A stretch of 64,000 nucleotides of DNA, taken from assembly GCF_900184995.1 (NCBI RefSeq), contig NZ_LT860099.1, positions 62,001-126,000 on the forward strand. The letters are read 5' to 3'. A program made the position numbers and the translations under genes. A model generated the notes under the pieces. That model saw only the letters and a program-made list of their open reading frames with translations. It ran no database searches and was not told where the DNA came from. Shown here in pieces: positions 8,867 to 17,769 of the stretch. How positions within the stretch are numbered: position 1 is the first letter of the stretch; every line of letters begins with the position of its first letter. The stretch is from Konateibacter massiliensis. GTDB taxonomy: Bacteria; Bacillota; Clostridia; Lachnospirales; Lachnospiraceae.

Positions 8867-10129
8867 GTGGCAACAACATGTTATGCGGGAGCAGGAAAGG
8901 AAATTATTTCTATCCCCGAAGAATTGCTTCCATTGGAAGGGTTTGCAAAGAAATTGGATGATTTATATGCACGGGTCTTTATTTATAAGGCAGAGGCAGA
9001 ATGGGTTTTAGTATCATTGGAAATGACATCGCTTCAAGATTATGAAGTAGAGATTTTAAAAGAAAAGGTAGGAAAAATATTGTGTGTAAAAAAAGAGGCT
9101 ATTTGGATAACCGTGACACATACTTTTTCTGCGCCGCATGTACGCTCTGCCCAGGCAATACAGGAGGAAGAGGTCAGGATAAAAAATCAACTATACTGCA
9201 AGGCAATTGAAGAAGCGGTGGAAGCTGCAAGTATAAAAGCGATGCAAAGCATAAGAGAGGTAACGATAGGTTTTGGAAAGGGTCAATGTAATATCAACCG
9301 AAATCGTGATATTGAAACGACCAAAGGTTGGTGGCTCGGAAAAAACCCGCAAGGCTTCAGCGATATGACATTGCCGGTAATTATATTTACCGATAAAGAA
9401 AATAATACGGTAGCGGTTATCTATAGTTATGATATGCAATCTTCTGTCATGGATGGAGTCGTTTTAGATGGTGGAATACGTGTGATAAGCTCCGATGTAA
9501 CCGGAAAAGCATCCAGGGTAATCGAAGGGGATAGTGATACGGTTGCACTTTATGTACTGGGAGCTGCCGCGGATCAGATGCCAAGAATGAAGGCAATAGA
9601 GACAACGGTTATAGGCGAAAAACTGGTGGAAACCGACCATGGTGAAAAAGGCTATAAATTTGTTGCGGAACTCGGAGAAAAATTAGGTAAGCAGGTTCAG
9701 AATGTGATGTCCTTGGCAACCTATATGGAAGATGGAGATATGAGTCGGCAAAAGGCGGTTTGCCAATGTATGGGACAGAGGCTTCCAAAGAACATGCGTG
9801 AACTTAAAGCAACCAGAAACTATGATTTTTTGCAGGAAGGCATGCATGAAGTGCCGTTGGAAATTATTTTCATTGGTGAAATAGCAATAGTTGCTCTTCA
9901 GCCCGAGATTTGCAGCCAAACAGCATATGAAATAAGAAAAGAATCTCCCTTTTCTGTAACAATGGTTTTTACAATGGTTAACGGCGGGGCAAAATATATG
10001 GCAGACGAGAAATCTTATGAGCGTATCACTTATGAAGCGATGAACTCAAAATTTGCCAAAGGCTCTGCCGAAATAGTAAGAGATAAAATATTGGAAATGC
10101 TAAAAAATAAAAGGAGGTATGAAGTATGA
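8867..10129 (+). CDS. Neutral/alkaline ceramidase-like protein, divergent copy
   Basis: This 420-residue protein begins YAGAGKEIISIP, like the GxGxxDITP opening of the neutral-ceramidase N-terminal family. Further family landmarks are THTFSAPH (84-91), SSDVTGKASR (208-217) and GAAADQMP (232-239). The second zinc-histidine region reads YSYDMQSS instead of a His-x-Thr pattern, and GAAGD has become GAAAD, so the metal centre may be incomplete. The GTG start at 8867 follows a GAGG site. It overlaps the next gene, its paralogue, by 4 nt. There is no signal peptide. Bacterial members of this family are mostly uncharacterised and a ceramide substrate should not be assumed. Confidence 0.7.
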   Translation: MATTCYAGAGKEIISIPEELLPLEGFAKKLDDLYARVFIYKAEAEWVLVSLEMTSLQDYEVEILKEKVGKILCVKKEAIWITVTHTFSAPHVRSAQAIQEEEVRIKNQLYCKAIEEAVEAASIKAMQSIREVTIGFGKGQCNINRNRDIETTKGWWLGKNPQGFSDMTLPVIIFTDKENNTVAVIYSYDMQSSVMDGVVLDGGIRVISSDVTGKASRVIEGDSDTVALYVLGAAADQMPRMKAIETTVIGEKLVETDHGEKGYKFVAELGEKLGKQVQNVMSLATYMEDGDMSRQKAVCQCMGQRLPKNMRELKATRNYDFLQEGMHEVPLEIIFIGEIAIVALQPEICSQTAYEIRKESPFSVTMVFTMVNGGAKYMADEKSYERITYEAMNSKFAKGSAEIVRDKILEMLKNKRRYEV

Positions 10130-11247
10130 AGGTTGGAACAGCACGTTTTTGCCTGACACCCAAACAATTATTTTATTTGATAGGATACCGAAGTGAAAAT
10201 CGCTACGAGCCTGCGACTGGTGTCCATGATGATATTTATGCCAATTCATTGCTATTTGAGGAAAATGGAAAAGAGCTGTTTATTTTTTCGGCTGATTTTC
10301 TTGAATTTGAGGAGGAGATGGCAGAGGAAGTAAAAACATTATTACATGATCGATATGGAATTGACCGTGATGCGGTTTTGTTAAGTGCAACTCATAATCA
10401 TTCCTCTATTGTTTCTTACCATAGAGGATGGTACACCGGAAAGTTTGATGAGCAGTATTATGAATATCTTTTGGATATTATTATGAATAGCTATGAATTA
10501 TGTAAAAAAAATGCCAGAGAGGCGACTGCAAGGTATGGGAAAAAAGTTGTACTTGGCTACTACGGAAATCGTAATCACCCGGGGAAGCCGGCAGACAATG
10601 AAATCATTGTAGTAAAATTTTATAATTCGGCGGATAAATGTTTTGCAGGCTTTGTAAACTGGGCAGTGCATTCAACTGTAATCAGTGCAGAAAACACGGA
10701 GTTGACGAGTGAATTGGCAGGGGAAGTCAGCAAAAAATTATTTGATGAATTTGGATGCTATCCGGCAATGTTGGTAGGAGCGGCAGGAGATTGCAGTAAC
10801 CGAAACGAAAGAAAAGGAAATGATTTTCAAGAGCTGGAAAGAGTATCGACAGCACTTGCAAAAGAAATTGCAGAGATACCGACGGATGAAGAGGTATTGC
10901 TGACAAGGATAAAGATACAAACGCTATATCATACGATTCATCACAACATGGAATTGGAGGAAACCCCATTTCATCTGGATGCAAAAGGGGCTGTCATTGA
11001 TCTGGGCGGTTTGCAGTTTTTTGTATTTCCCGGTGAACTGGGATCTGTATTTGGAATTGAGATGAAGGGGGCTTGTAAGTCTTTGGGTATTATTCTGGGT
11101 TATACAAACGGATACTATGAGTATTTTATGAATCAGGAGGAATATGGTCTCTCTTTCGAAACAATTGGCTGCAAAATACCAAAAGGTGAGCCTGAAAAGC
11201 TTGTGGAGAAGTATATACAAACATCTGATTTACTGGCAAGAAGTTAA
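10126..11247 (+). CDS. Neutral/alkaline ceramidase-like hydrolase, conserved copy
   Basis: This 373-residue protein keeps the main neutral-ceramidase-type signatures: SATHNHSS (H90 and H92), the AVHST segment (H182) and GDCSN (221-225), the place where characterised ceramidases carry the GDxSPN nucleophile loop. It has no signal peptide and lacks the C-terminal immunoglobulin-like domain of secreted ceramidases, so it is probably cytoplasmic. The start overlaps the stop of the divergent paralogue, so the two are likely made together and could form a complex. Next to a PTS permease it more likely hydrolyses an imported phosphorylated amide or glycoconjugate than ceramide; that is inference. 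Confidence 0.72.
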   Translation: MKVGTARFCLTPKQLFYLIGYRSENRYEPATGVHDDIYANSLLFEENGKELFIFSADFLEFEEEMAEEVKTLLHDRYGIDRDAVLLSATHNHSSIVSYHRGWYTGKFDEQYYEYLLDIIMNSYELCKKNAREATARYGKKVVLGYYGNRNHPGKPADNEIIVVKFYNSADKCFAGFVNWAVHSTVISAENTELTSELAGEVSKKLFDEFGCYPAMLVGAAGDCSNRNERKGNDFQELERVSTALAKEIAEIPTDEEVLLTRIKIQTLYHTIHHNMELEETPFHLDAKGAVIDLGGLQFFVFPGELGSVFGIEMKGACKSLGIILGYTNGYYEYFMNQEEYGLSFETIGCKIPKGEPEKLVEKYIQTSDLLARS

Positions 11248-11274
11248 AACTACCGGAGATAAGGAGAAGGAAAT

Positions 11275-12693
11275 ATGAAATATAAAAAATTAGTTGAAGA
11301 TATATTATTAAATGTTGGTGGGGTCGAAAACATTAATAGTGTAACACACTGCGTAACGCGCTTACGCTTCAAGTTAAAAAATGAGGAAATAGCAAAGACA
11401 GATGTATTAAAGGCAATGAATGGAGTTATGGAGGTTATCCGGGCTGGTGGAGAATATCAGGTTGTGATTGGCACTCATGTGACGGAAGTTTACAAGGAAT
11501 TCGTTGAAATCAGCGGAGTTGGCGGACAGGAACCTGTTACGGCAAAAGAGAAAACGGATGAAAAAACAGGGCTGCTCTCCCGGTTCTTAGGCATGATGAG
11601 CGGGATTTTCCAACCGATATTATCTATTTTGATGGCAAGTGGTATGATTAAAGCAATACTTACGTTATGTACGCTTACCGGTATCTTGACAAAAGAAAGT
11701 CAAACGTATGTAATACTGAATGCAATTGGTAATACAATTTTCTATTTTTTCCCGATTGTATTAGGCTGGAGTGCGTCAAAAAAGTTTGGAATAAAAGAAA
11801 TCTATGGTATTGTTTTAGGCGGATGTTTGGTATATCCAAGTATTGTTGCATTGTCGAGTGCTGACCCGCTTTACACAATTTTTACAGGAACTATTTTTGA
11901 GTCAAATGTAATGACAGAAATCTTTGGAATACCGGTTATACTCCCGATGCAGACATATGCAAGCTCTGTTATTCCTATTATTTTAATTGTATATGTGGCA
12001 AGTAAAATATATAAGTTTCTCAATGAAAAGCTTCCATCCGTTATTCGTTCATTATTTGTGCCGCTCATTACCCTGCTGGTTACAGTGCCGTTGGCAATGA
12101 TTATTATCGGACCGATTGCCATGTTTGCACAGGATTTATTAGGGGCAGGAATACAAGCATTAATCGGATTGAATCCGGGCATTGCCGGTTTGATACTTGG
12201 TACATTTTGGAGTGTGCTCGTTATGTTTGGCTTACATATGGCAATTATTCCATTATTTGCAATGAATGTTACACAGTTTGGTTATGATATTATTAATCCG
12301 CTGATTTTTTCGGGAGCATTAGCTTCTATGGGAGCCGTACTGGGAATTATCATTCGAACCAAGAGCATTGAAGAAAAAAATATTTGTGTGCCAGCTATTA
12401 TTGCGACACTTTTTGGAGTAAATGAGCCTACTCTGTATGGTGTTTTAATTCCGAGAAAAAAGGTTATGATTTCCTGCTTTGTTTCCGCAGGAATAGGCTC
12501 CATGATTGCAGGCTTCAGCGGTGCTAAGTTATACCAGTTTGGTGCAAGCGGAATCATGGGACTGCCTTGCTTCATCAATCCAAACGGTATTGATATGGGA
12601 TTTATTGGCCTGTGCATCGGTGCAGTGATAAGCTTTGTTTTAGCAATGATTTCGGCAATGGTAATCGGAGATAAGAGAGATGCCGCTGCTTAG
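11275..12693 (+). CDS. PTS permease, EIIBC (glucose/sucrose/beta-glucoside superfamily)
   Basis: A 472-residue protein with an N-terminal EIIB domain, whose phosphorylation site is C26 in the THCVTRLRF motif, a linker at ~85-105, and a membrane EIIC domain from ~105 to the end with about ten hydrophobic segments. The GVNEPTLYGVLIP motif is the substrate-site signature of this EIIC class. No EIIA domain is fused or encoded nearby, so phosphate must come from an EIIA elsewhere. It closes the cluster of amidohydrolase and ceramidase-like genes, making the imported sugar or sugar-amide the likely substrate of that pathway. A strong bidirectional terminator follows. Confidence 0.9.
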   Translation: MKYKKLVEDILLNVGGVENINSVTHCVTRLRFKLKNEEIAKTDVLKAMNGVMEVIRAGGEYQVVIGTHVTEVYKEFVEISGVGGQEPVTAKEKTDEKTGLLSRFLGMMSGIFQPILSILMASGMIKAILTLCTLTGILTKESQTYVILNAIGNTIFYFFPIVLGWSASKKFGIKEIYGIVLGGCLVYPSIVALSSADPLYTIFTGTIFESNVMTEIFGIPVILPMQTYASSVIPIILIVYVASKIYKFLNEKLPSVIRSLFVPLITLLVTVPLAMIIIGPIAMFAQDLLGAGIQALIGLNPGIAGLILGTFWSVLVMFGLHMAIIPLFAMNVTQFGYDIINPLIFSGALASMGAVLGIIIRTKSIEEKNICVPAIIATLFGVNEPTLYGVLIPRKKVMISCFVSAGIGSMIAGFSGAKLYQFGASGIMGLPCFINPNGIDMGFIGLCIGAVISFVLAMISAMVIGDKRDAAA

Positions 12694-12713
12694 TATTTAA
12701 AACTTAATGGATA

Positions 12714-12757
12714 AAAACAACAAAGAAAGCTGAAGAGTTAGCTTTCTTTGTTGTTTT
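12714..12757. terminator. Bidirectional terminator between the PTS and LysR genes
   Basis: An 18-bp perfect stem (12714-12731 with 12740-12757) with A-rich and T-rich flanks serves the convergent PTS and LysR genes. Confidence 0.9.
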
Positions 12758-12769
12758 ATATGTTAATAT

Positions 12770-13651
12770 TTATAGACACGGAAGCTGTATACAATCAATA
12801 AAATGCTTTGCTGCCGTGGACAGCGTTATATTTTTCTTGTAGTAAATGTTAACCTGACTTGTAATTTCGGGATTAATATCTATGATAGATACTTTAGAAT
12901 CAGATAGATAATGGATGGGCTTTTTCATGAGAAGAGAGATACCCAACCCTTTTTCTACCAAATCAACAATATTTTCTGCTCTTTTTCCCGTAAAAGATAT
13001 ATTGGGGGTAAAACCAGCCTGTTCGCAGGCTTGTGTACAAATTTTATAAAGAACGGAGCCGGGCTGCAGCAGCAAAAAGTTTTCATCCTTTAACTGCTCC
13101 AGATGAAGGTATGGTTCTTTGGATAACGGATGATACTCCGGCAATACAGCAGCAAGATGATCCGTGGTATAGGGGATATGAATAAATTCATTGTCGTAAT
13201 CGTCCATGTCGCGGATAAAAGCTAACTCACACTTGTTCTGTCTCAGCATATCTTTAAGCTGCGAGGATTCACCTTCTATTAGATTGACGGAAAATTTTTT
13301 GTTTTCCCGTATGAATTTCAGAATGATATCTGTAATATGGTACGATGCCATAATCGGAATGCTGCCGATATTAATATTTTCCTTAATATGAGCGGTTTTA
13401 TTATATAAAGCAGTCGTATAGCGGTATTGTAAGTTTGCTATCTGCTTTGCATATTCAAGGAATGTTCTGCCGGACTCGTTTAACTGCACTTTACGTGTTG
13501 TACGGTCAAATAACTGGGTGCCCAATTCTGCTTCCATACTCTTAATATGTTTTGATAACGATGATTGTGAAATAAACAGAGAATCTGCAGCTTCAAGAAA
13601 ATTTTCTGTTTCTGCAAGTATCACAAATTCTTTGATATAGTTAATTTCCAT
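12770..13651 (-). CDS. LysR-family transcriptional regulator
   Basis: A 293-residue LysR protein: N-terminal helix-turn-helix (residues ~1-60, with NFLEAADSLFISQSSLSKHIKSME and GTQLFDR) followed by a periplasmic-binding-protein-like effector domain. The ATG at 13651 is chosen over an upstream in-frame start because GGGAGG lies just before it and it gives the canonical LysR opening MEINYIKEF. It is convergent with the PTS/ceramidase-like cluster and divergent from alaS. A role in controlling the cluster is plausible from proximity only, since its own promoter region does not face that operon. Confidence 0.9.
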   Translation of the reverse strand: MEINYIKEFVILAETENFLEAADSLFISQSSLSKHIKSMEAELGTQLFDRTTRKVQLNESGRTFLEYAKQIANLQYRYTTALYNKTAHIKENINIGSIPIMASYHITDIILKFIRENKKFSVNLIEGESSQLKDMLRQNKCELAFIRDMDDYDNEFIHIPYTTDHLAAVLPEYHPLSKEPYLHLEQLKDENFLLLQPGSVLYKICTQACEQAGFTPNISFTGKRAENIVDLVEKGLGISLLMKKPIHYLSDSKVSIIDINPEITSQVNIYYKKNITLSTAAKHFIDCIQLPCL

Positions 13652-13719
13652 AACATAACCTCCCGATAAACTTATTATAGCAGAAAAGTCCACTTTATGC
13701 ACACTTTCTTGTTTTGCAA

Positions 13720-13748
13720 TTGACAAAGAATTTAAATGATTTTATAAT
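13720..13748 (+). promoter_or_regulatory. Consensus sigma-A promoter of alaS
   Basis: TTGACA (13720-13725), a 17-bp spacer and TATAAT (13743-13748) are a perfect consensus. The predicted start point near 13755 puts a 16-bp palindrome at the extreme 5' end of the alaS mRNA. Confidence 0.9.
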
Positions 13749-13755
13749 AGAGAAT

Positions 13756-13780
13756 GCTAGCCTAGGCTAGCTGGCTTTTT
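13756..13780 (+). promoter_or_regulatory. Palindrome plus T-run at the predicted 5' end of alaS mRNA
   Basis: GCTAGCCTAGGCTAGC (13756-13771) is a perfect 16-bp palindrome followed by TGGCTTTTT. As RNA it would form a hairpin next to a U-run right at the transcript start; as DNA it could be a dimeric-protein site. No T-box features are seen in the ~100-nt leader. Confidence 0.45.
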
Positions 13781-13856
13781 CTATATATAATAGGAAATAA
13801 AGCGCATCATGCTTAGATATAGAATGAGAAGAAAAGAGAACGTAGGAGGAAGTATT

Positions 13857-16511
13857 GTGAAAAAATATGGTGTAAATGAATTAAGAAAAATGTATTTGGA
13901 TTACTTTGAGGGCAAAGGACATCTGGTGATGAACAGCTTTTCTTTGGTTCCCCATAACGATAACAGCTTGTTGCTGATTAATTCCGGAATGGCACCGTTA
14001 AAGCCTTATTTTACAGGTCAGGAAATCCCGCCTAGAAAAAGGGTGACTACCTGTCAGAAATGTGTGCGTACCGGCGATATTGAAAATGTAGGTAAGACAG
14101 CAAGACATCTTACTTTTTTTGAAATGCTCGGAAATTTTTCCTTTGGAGATTACTTTAAAAACGAGGCAATTGCGTGGAGCTGGGAGTTTTTGACAGAGGT
14201 GATTGGTCTGGAAGAAGACCGTCTCTATCCGTCTATTTACAGCGAGGATGACGAGGCATTTGATATCTGGACAAAGGAAATTGGAGTTGACGGTTCCAGA
14301 ATTACACGCTTTTACCGCGATGAAAACGGAAAATGTGATAACTTCTGGGAGCATGGAGCAGGTCCTTGCGGTCCTTGTTCCGAAATCTATTATGACAGAG
14401 GTATTAAGTATGGCTGTGGTAAGCCTGACTGTAAGGTAGGCTGTGAGTGCGACCGCTTTATGGAAGTGTGGAACAACGTATTTACGCAGTTTGACGGAGA
14501 CGGAAAGGGCAACTATACAGAGCTTGAACAGAAAAACATCGATACGGGAATGGGTCTTGAGAGATTAGCAGTTGTGGTACAGGACGTGGATTCTGTATTC
14601 GATATTGATACCATGAAGGCAATCCGTGATGAAATCTGTAAGATGGCAAACGTTTCTTATCAGACCGACGAGGCGAAGGACGTATCCATTCGTCTGATTA
14701 CCGATCATATCCGTTCCTCAACTTTTATGATTTCAGACGGAATTATGCCGTCCAATGAAGGACGCGGTTATGTATTACGACGTTTAATCAGACGTGCGGC
14801 AAGACATGGACGTCTTCTCGGTGTTGACGGACAGTTTCTTGCGAAATTAAGCGAGACCGTCATTAAGGAATGTAAGGACGGCTATCCGGAATTAGAAGAA
14901 AAGAAAGAATTTATCTTAAATGTACTGACACAGGAGGAGAGTAAGTTTAACAAGACAATTGATCAGGGACTTGTGATACTTTCTGAGATGCAGGTTGAGA
15001 TGGAGAAGGCAGATGTGAAGGTGCTTTCCGGTGAAAATGCATTTAAGCTCTATGACACCTATGGCTTTCCTATGGACTTGACTCTGGAAATTTTGGAGGA
15101 AAGAGGCTTTGCGATAGATGAAAAAGGCTTTGAAAAGGCAATGCAGGAGCAGAGAGATAAGGCTCGTAAGGCTAGAAAAGCCACAAATTACATGGGCGCA
15201 GATGTTACGGTATATGAATCCATTGACCCAAGTGTTACAACAGAATTTGTAGGATATGACCGTTTGATTCATACTTCCAAGGTGACTGTTCTGACAACAG
15301 AGACAGAAATCGTGGAGGCATTGACTGACGGAGAAATCGGTACGATTATTGTGGAGGAGACTCCGTTTTATGCGACGATGGGCGGACAGAATGCAGATAT
15401 CGGTTATATTAAGACAGAAAACGCTGAATTTAAGGTAGAAGATACCGTTAAACTGCTTGGCGGCAAGGTTGGGCATATCGGTAAGGTGACAAAGGGCATG
15501 ATTAAGAAGGGAGACACGGTTTCTCTTGAGGTAGATGAGACTAACCGCATGGATACCTCCAAGAACCATAGTGCTACCCATCTTTTACAGAAAGCTCTTC
15601 GTACCGTTTTAGGCTCTCATGTAGAGCAGGCAGGTTCTTTCGTTGACGGAAACAGACTTCGCTTTGACTTTAGCCATTTCTCTGCTTTGACAGATGAAGA
15701 AATCGCGAAGGTAGAGCAGCTTGTGAATGAAAAGATTGCTGAGAATTTAGCAGTAGAGACAAATGTTATGGATATCGAGTCAGCAAAAAAAGCAGGTGCA
15801 ATGGCGTTGTTTGGAGAAAAATACGGTGATACGGTTCGCGTTGTCCAGATGGGCGATTTCTCAACAGAATTGTGCGGCGGTACACATGTAGGAAATACAG
15901 GTGTGATTTCTGCTTTTAAAATCGTAGCAGAGAACGGTGTTGCAGCAGGTGTAAGAAGAATTGAAGCGATTACCGGAAACGGTGTTTTTGCATACTACAA
16001 TGATTTGGAAAAGACTTTAAAAGCAGCAGCGGCACTTATCAAAGCGACGCCGGCTAATCTTGAGGAGAAGCTTTCTCATTTATTAAGTGAAATGAAGGCA
16101 GTTCAAAGTGAGAACGAGAGCTTAAAGAGTAAGCTTGCGAAAGATGCTCTCGGTGATGTTATGGATAAGGTTATTGAGGTAAACGGTGTGAAGGTGCTTG
16201 CAGCAAAGGTTGACGGAGTGGATATGAACGGGCTGAGAGACCTTGGAGACCAGTTGAAGGAGAAGCTTGGTGAGGGTGTTGTTGCGATTGCCTCAGCGCT
16301 GGATGACAAAGTAAGCCTTATGGTTACCGCAACTGACGGAGCGATTAAAGCCGGTGCACATGCAGGAAATATCGTGAAGAATATTGCTTCCTTTATCGGC
16401 GGAGGCGGCGGCGGACGTCCGAACATGGCACAGGCGGGCGGCAAAAACGCAGCAGGCATTGACGAAGCGATTTCTAAAGTAAAAGAAGTCGTGGAGGAGC
16501 AGGTAAAGTAA
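13857..16511 (+). CDS. alaS: Alanyl-tRNA synthetase
   Basis: This class II synthetase charges tRNA-Ala and edits mischarged Ser and Gly. Visible parts are the N-terminal catalytic domain (SGMAPLKPYFTG, GNFSFGDYFK, GMGLERLA), the editing domain with zinc ligands H571, H575, C673 and H677, and the C-Ala domain near the end with the GGGGGGRPNMAQAGG segment. The GTG at 13857 is chosen because TAGGAGGA sits 6 nt before it and the protein then starts MKKYGVNELR at the usual length (884 residues). An upstream in-frame ATG at 13809 lacks a ribosome site. A consensus promoter lies at 13720-13748. Confidence 0.96.
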   Translation: MKKYGVNELRKMYLDYFEGKGHLVMNSFSLVPHNDNSLLLINSGMAPLKPYFTGQEIPPRKRVTTCQKCVRTGDIENVGKTARHLTFFEMLGNFSFGDYFKNEAIAWSWEFLTEVIGLEEDRLYPSIYSEDDEAFDIWTKEIGVDGSRITRFYRDENGKCDNFWEHGAGPCGPCSEIYYDRGIKYGCGKPDCKVGCECDRFMEVWNNVFTQFDGDGKGNYTELEQKNIDTGMGLERLAVVVQDVDSVFDIDTMKAIRDEICKMANVSYQTDEAKDVSIRLITDHIRSSTFMISDGIMPSNEGRGYVLRRLIRRAARHGRLLGVDGQFLAKLSETVIKECKDGYPELEEKKEFILNVLTQEESKFNKTIDQGLVILSEMQVEMEKADVKVLSGENAFKLYDTYGFPMDLTLEILEERGFAIDEKGFEKAMQEQRDKARKARKATNYMGADVTVYESIDPSVTTEFVGYDRLIHTSKVTVLTTETEIVEALTDGEIGTIIVEETPFYATMGGQNADIGYIKTENAEFKVEDTVKLLGGKVGHIGKVTKGMIKKGDTVSLEVDETNRMDTSKNHSATHLLQKALRTVLGSHVEQAGSFVDGNRLRFDFSHFSALTDEEIAKVEQLVNEKIAENLAVETNVMDIESAKKAGAMALFGEKYGDTVRVVQMGDFSTELCGGTHVGNTGVISAFKIVAENGVAAGVRRIEAITGNGVFAYYNDLEKTLKAAAALIKATPANLEEKLSHLLSEMKAVQSENESLKSKLAKDALGDVMDKVIEVNGVKVLAAKVDGVDMNGLRDLGDQLKEKLGEGVVAIASALDDKVSLMVTATDGAIKAGAHAGNIVKNIASFIGGGGGGRPNMAQAGGKNAAGIDEAISKVKEVVEEQVK

Positions 16512-16539
16512 AAACTTTTCCTAATTAGTAAAAAATATA

Positions 16540-16568
16540 TTGACAGATAAGCTGTTTGGCAATATAAT
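16540..16568 (+). promoter_or_regulatory. Consensus sigma-A promoter of rpsU
   Basis: TTGACA (16540-16545), a 17-bp spacer and TATAAT (16563-16568) precede rpsU by about 80 nt. Confidence 0.88.
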
Positions 16569-16647
16569 CATAATAGTGCAATAAAAAAATACCCAAACAG
16601 TTGTATTTAGCACAATACGCAACTGGAGGGAGGTTAGGTGTGAGACT

Positions 16648-16824
16648 ATGTCAAATGTAATCGTAAAAGATAATGAGACTTTAGATAGCGCTTTACGCAG
16701 ATTTAAAAGGAACTGTGCGAAAGCTGGGATTCAGCAGGAGATTCGTAAAAGAGAGCATTACGAAAAACCAAGTGTAAAACGTAAAAAGAAATCTGAAGCG
16801 GCTAGAAAACGTAAATATAACTAA
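16648..16824 (+). CDS. rpsU: 30S ribosomal protein S21
   Basis: A 58-residue very basic protein, [19 protein letters not shown] at the start, with the S21 pattern of a short N-terminal strand followed by two Arg/Lys-rich helices and a [13 protein letters not shown] tail. S21 binds the 30S subunit near the anti-Shine-Dalgarno region. It has its own consensus promoter and a strong terminator directly after the stop, so it is monocistronic here, unlike in Bacillus, where it leads an operon with yqeY. The GGAGGGAGG site is rather far (about 15 nt) from the ATG, with AGGTG closer. Confidence 0.96.
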   Translation: MSNVIVKDNETLDSALRRFKRNCAKAGIQQEIRKREHYEKPSVKRKKKSEAARKRKYN

Positions 16825-16830
16825 AATTAT

Positions 16831-16867
16831 AAAAGACCTCAATTATTTTAATTGAGGTCTTTTTTTC
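16831..16867. terminator. Terminator of rpsU, overlapping the 3' end of the convergent gene
   Basis: A 15-bp perfect stem (16831-16845 with 16849-16863) and a T-run. The last codons of the minus-strand gene, KKRPQLK, are encoded by the hairpin itself. Confidence 0.93.
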
Positions 16868-17580
16868 TCTTTTTTCAGGGAAAGAATCAAAGACTTTTGG
16901 TCATTCGGAACGTCTCGAAGCTCCAATATTTTTTCGAGAGATTTATTGTATGTCCAAGTTTCAAGCTTGCAGTTTGTCAGATATCCATAGGTGATACCGG
17001 GATATTTTTGGTAAGCGGTGGAAATCAGCCATGCAATTGCCATTTTGACATAATAATTGTCCTGCCGCACATCATCCAGACGTAAAAAGATTTGATTGAT
17101 GTATTCCTCATTTAAATAGTGATTTAAAATAATGACAACGCCCATTCGAATCTGCCACGGATGTTTGGACTTTAACAAGGTTTCCAAGTAAATCCAAAAC
17201 TCATACGGATAATTTTTGATACCTTTTAAGCCGGTGCAGAACGTATCACAGGTCACCCAGTTGCGGACACTCATGGAAAAGGTCTCAATCATATGGGTAT
17301 ATTCTAAAAAGCTTACGTTGCACATTCCGATAATAAGCCCTTTCACGGTTGTCTCTTCATAATAGGTATTGGAGCACATTACGATAAAAGAGCGCCAGTT
17401 ACCCTTTAAAATCTCGTTTGCAATTTTTCGAAGAATTGGCATTTTAATACCGAGAATCCGTTTTGCCTTTGGCATAAGAGTGCTCTGGAAGCTGCTGTAC
17501 TCCTTGTTGGCAAAGGTCTTTAGATAATTTAAATATTCCTTGTACTCCACTTCGGTCCATATATCGTAAATCAGGTTCAT
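16843..17580 (-). CDS. DNA alkylation repair protein, AlkD-like HEAT-repeat glycosylase
   Basis: A 245-residue all-helical protein with the AlkD/AlkC family pattern: an LGIKMPILRKIANEI motif, a NWVTCDTFCTGL segment matching the W-D catalytic region, and a WQIRMGVVIIL repeat. AlkD removes positively charged alkylated bases such as 7-methylguanine and 3-methyladenine by a non-flipping mechanism. AAAAGGAG precedes the ATG. The coding end runs through the rpsU terminator hairpin. It is divergent from the CmpB-like gene. Confidence 0.85.
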   Translation of the reverse strand: MNLIYDIWTEVEYKEYLNYLKTFANKEYSSFQSTLMPKAKRILGIKMPILRKIANEILKGNWRSFIVMCSNTYYEETTVKGLIIGMCNVSFLEYTHMIETFSMSVRNWVTCDTFCTGLKGIKNYPYEFWIYLETLLKSKHPWQIRMGVVIILNHYLNEEYINQIFLRLDDVRQDNYYVKMAIAWLISTAYQKYPGITYGYLTNCKLETWTYNKSLEKILELRDVPNDQKSLILSLKKEKKRPQLK

Positions 17581-17769
17581 GGATTTGCTCCTTTTTCATT
17601 TCTAACAGTAGTTTAACATCATTTGACAAAAAATTAAACAGTATTTTTAAGTTTGTCGTAATAGAATTGTAAATTTATGCAGGATATAAGTACTGGTATT
17701 ATAGGAAGAGCTATGCTATAATGTCGATAGTCATTATAGTATTTAAGAGGTACAAAGGGGGATTTAAAT

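Noticed and set aside
14916-15581. Minus-strand 221-codon frame inside alaS
   Set aside because: Shadow of the alaS coding frame; Cys/Leu/His-rich composition, no ribosome site, and alaS is certain.
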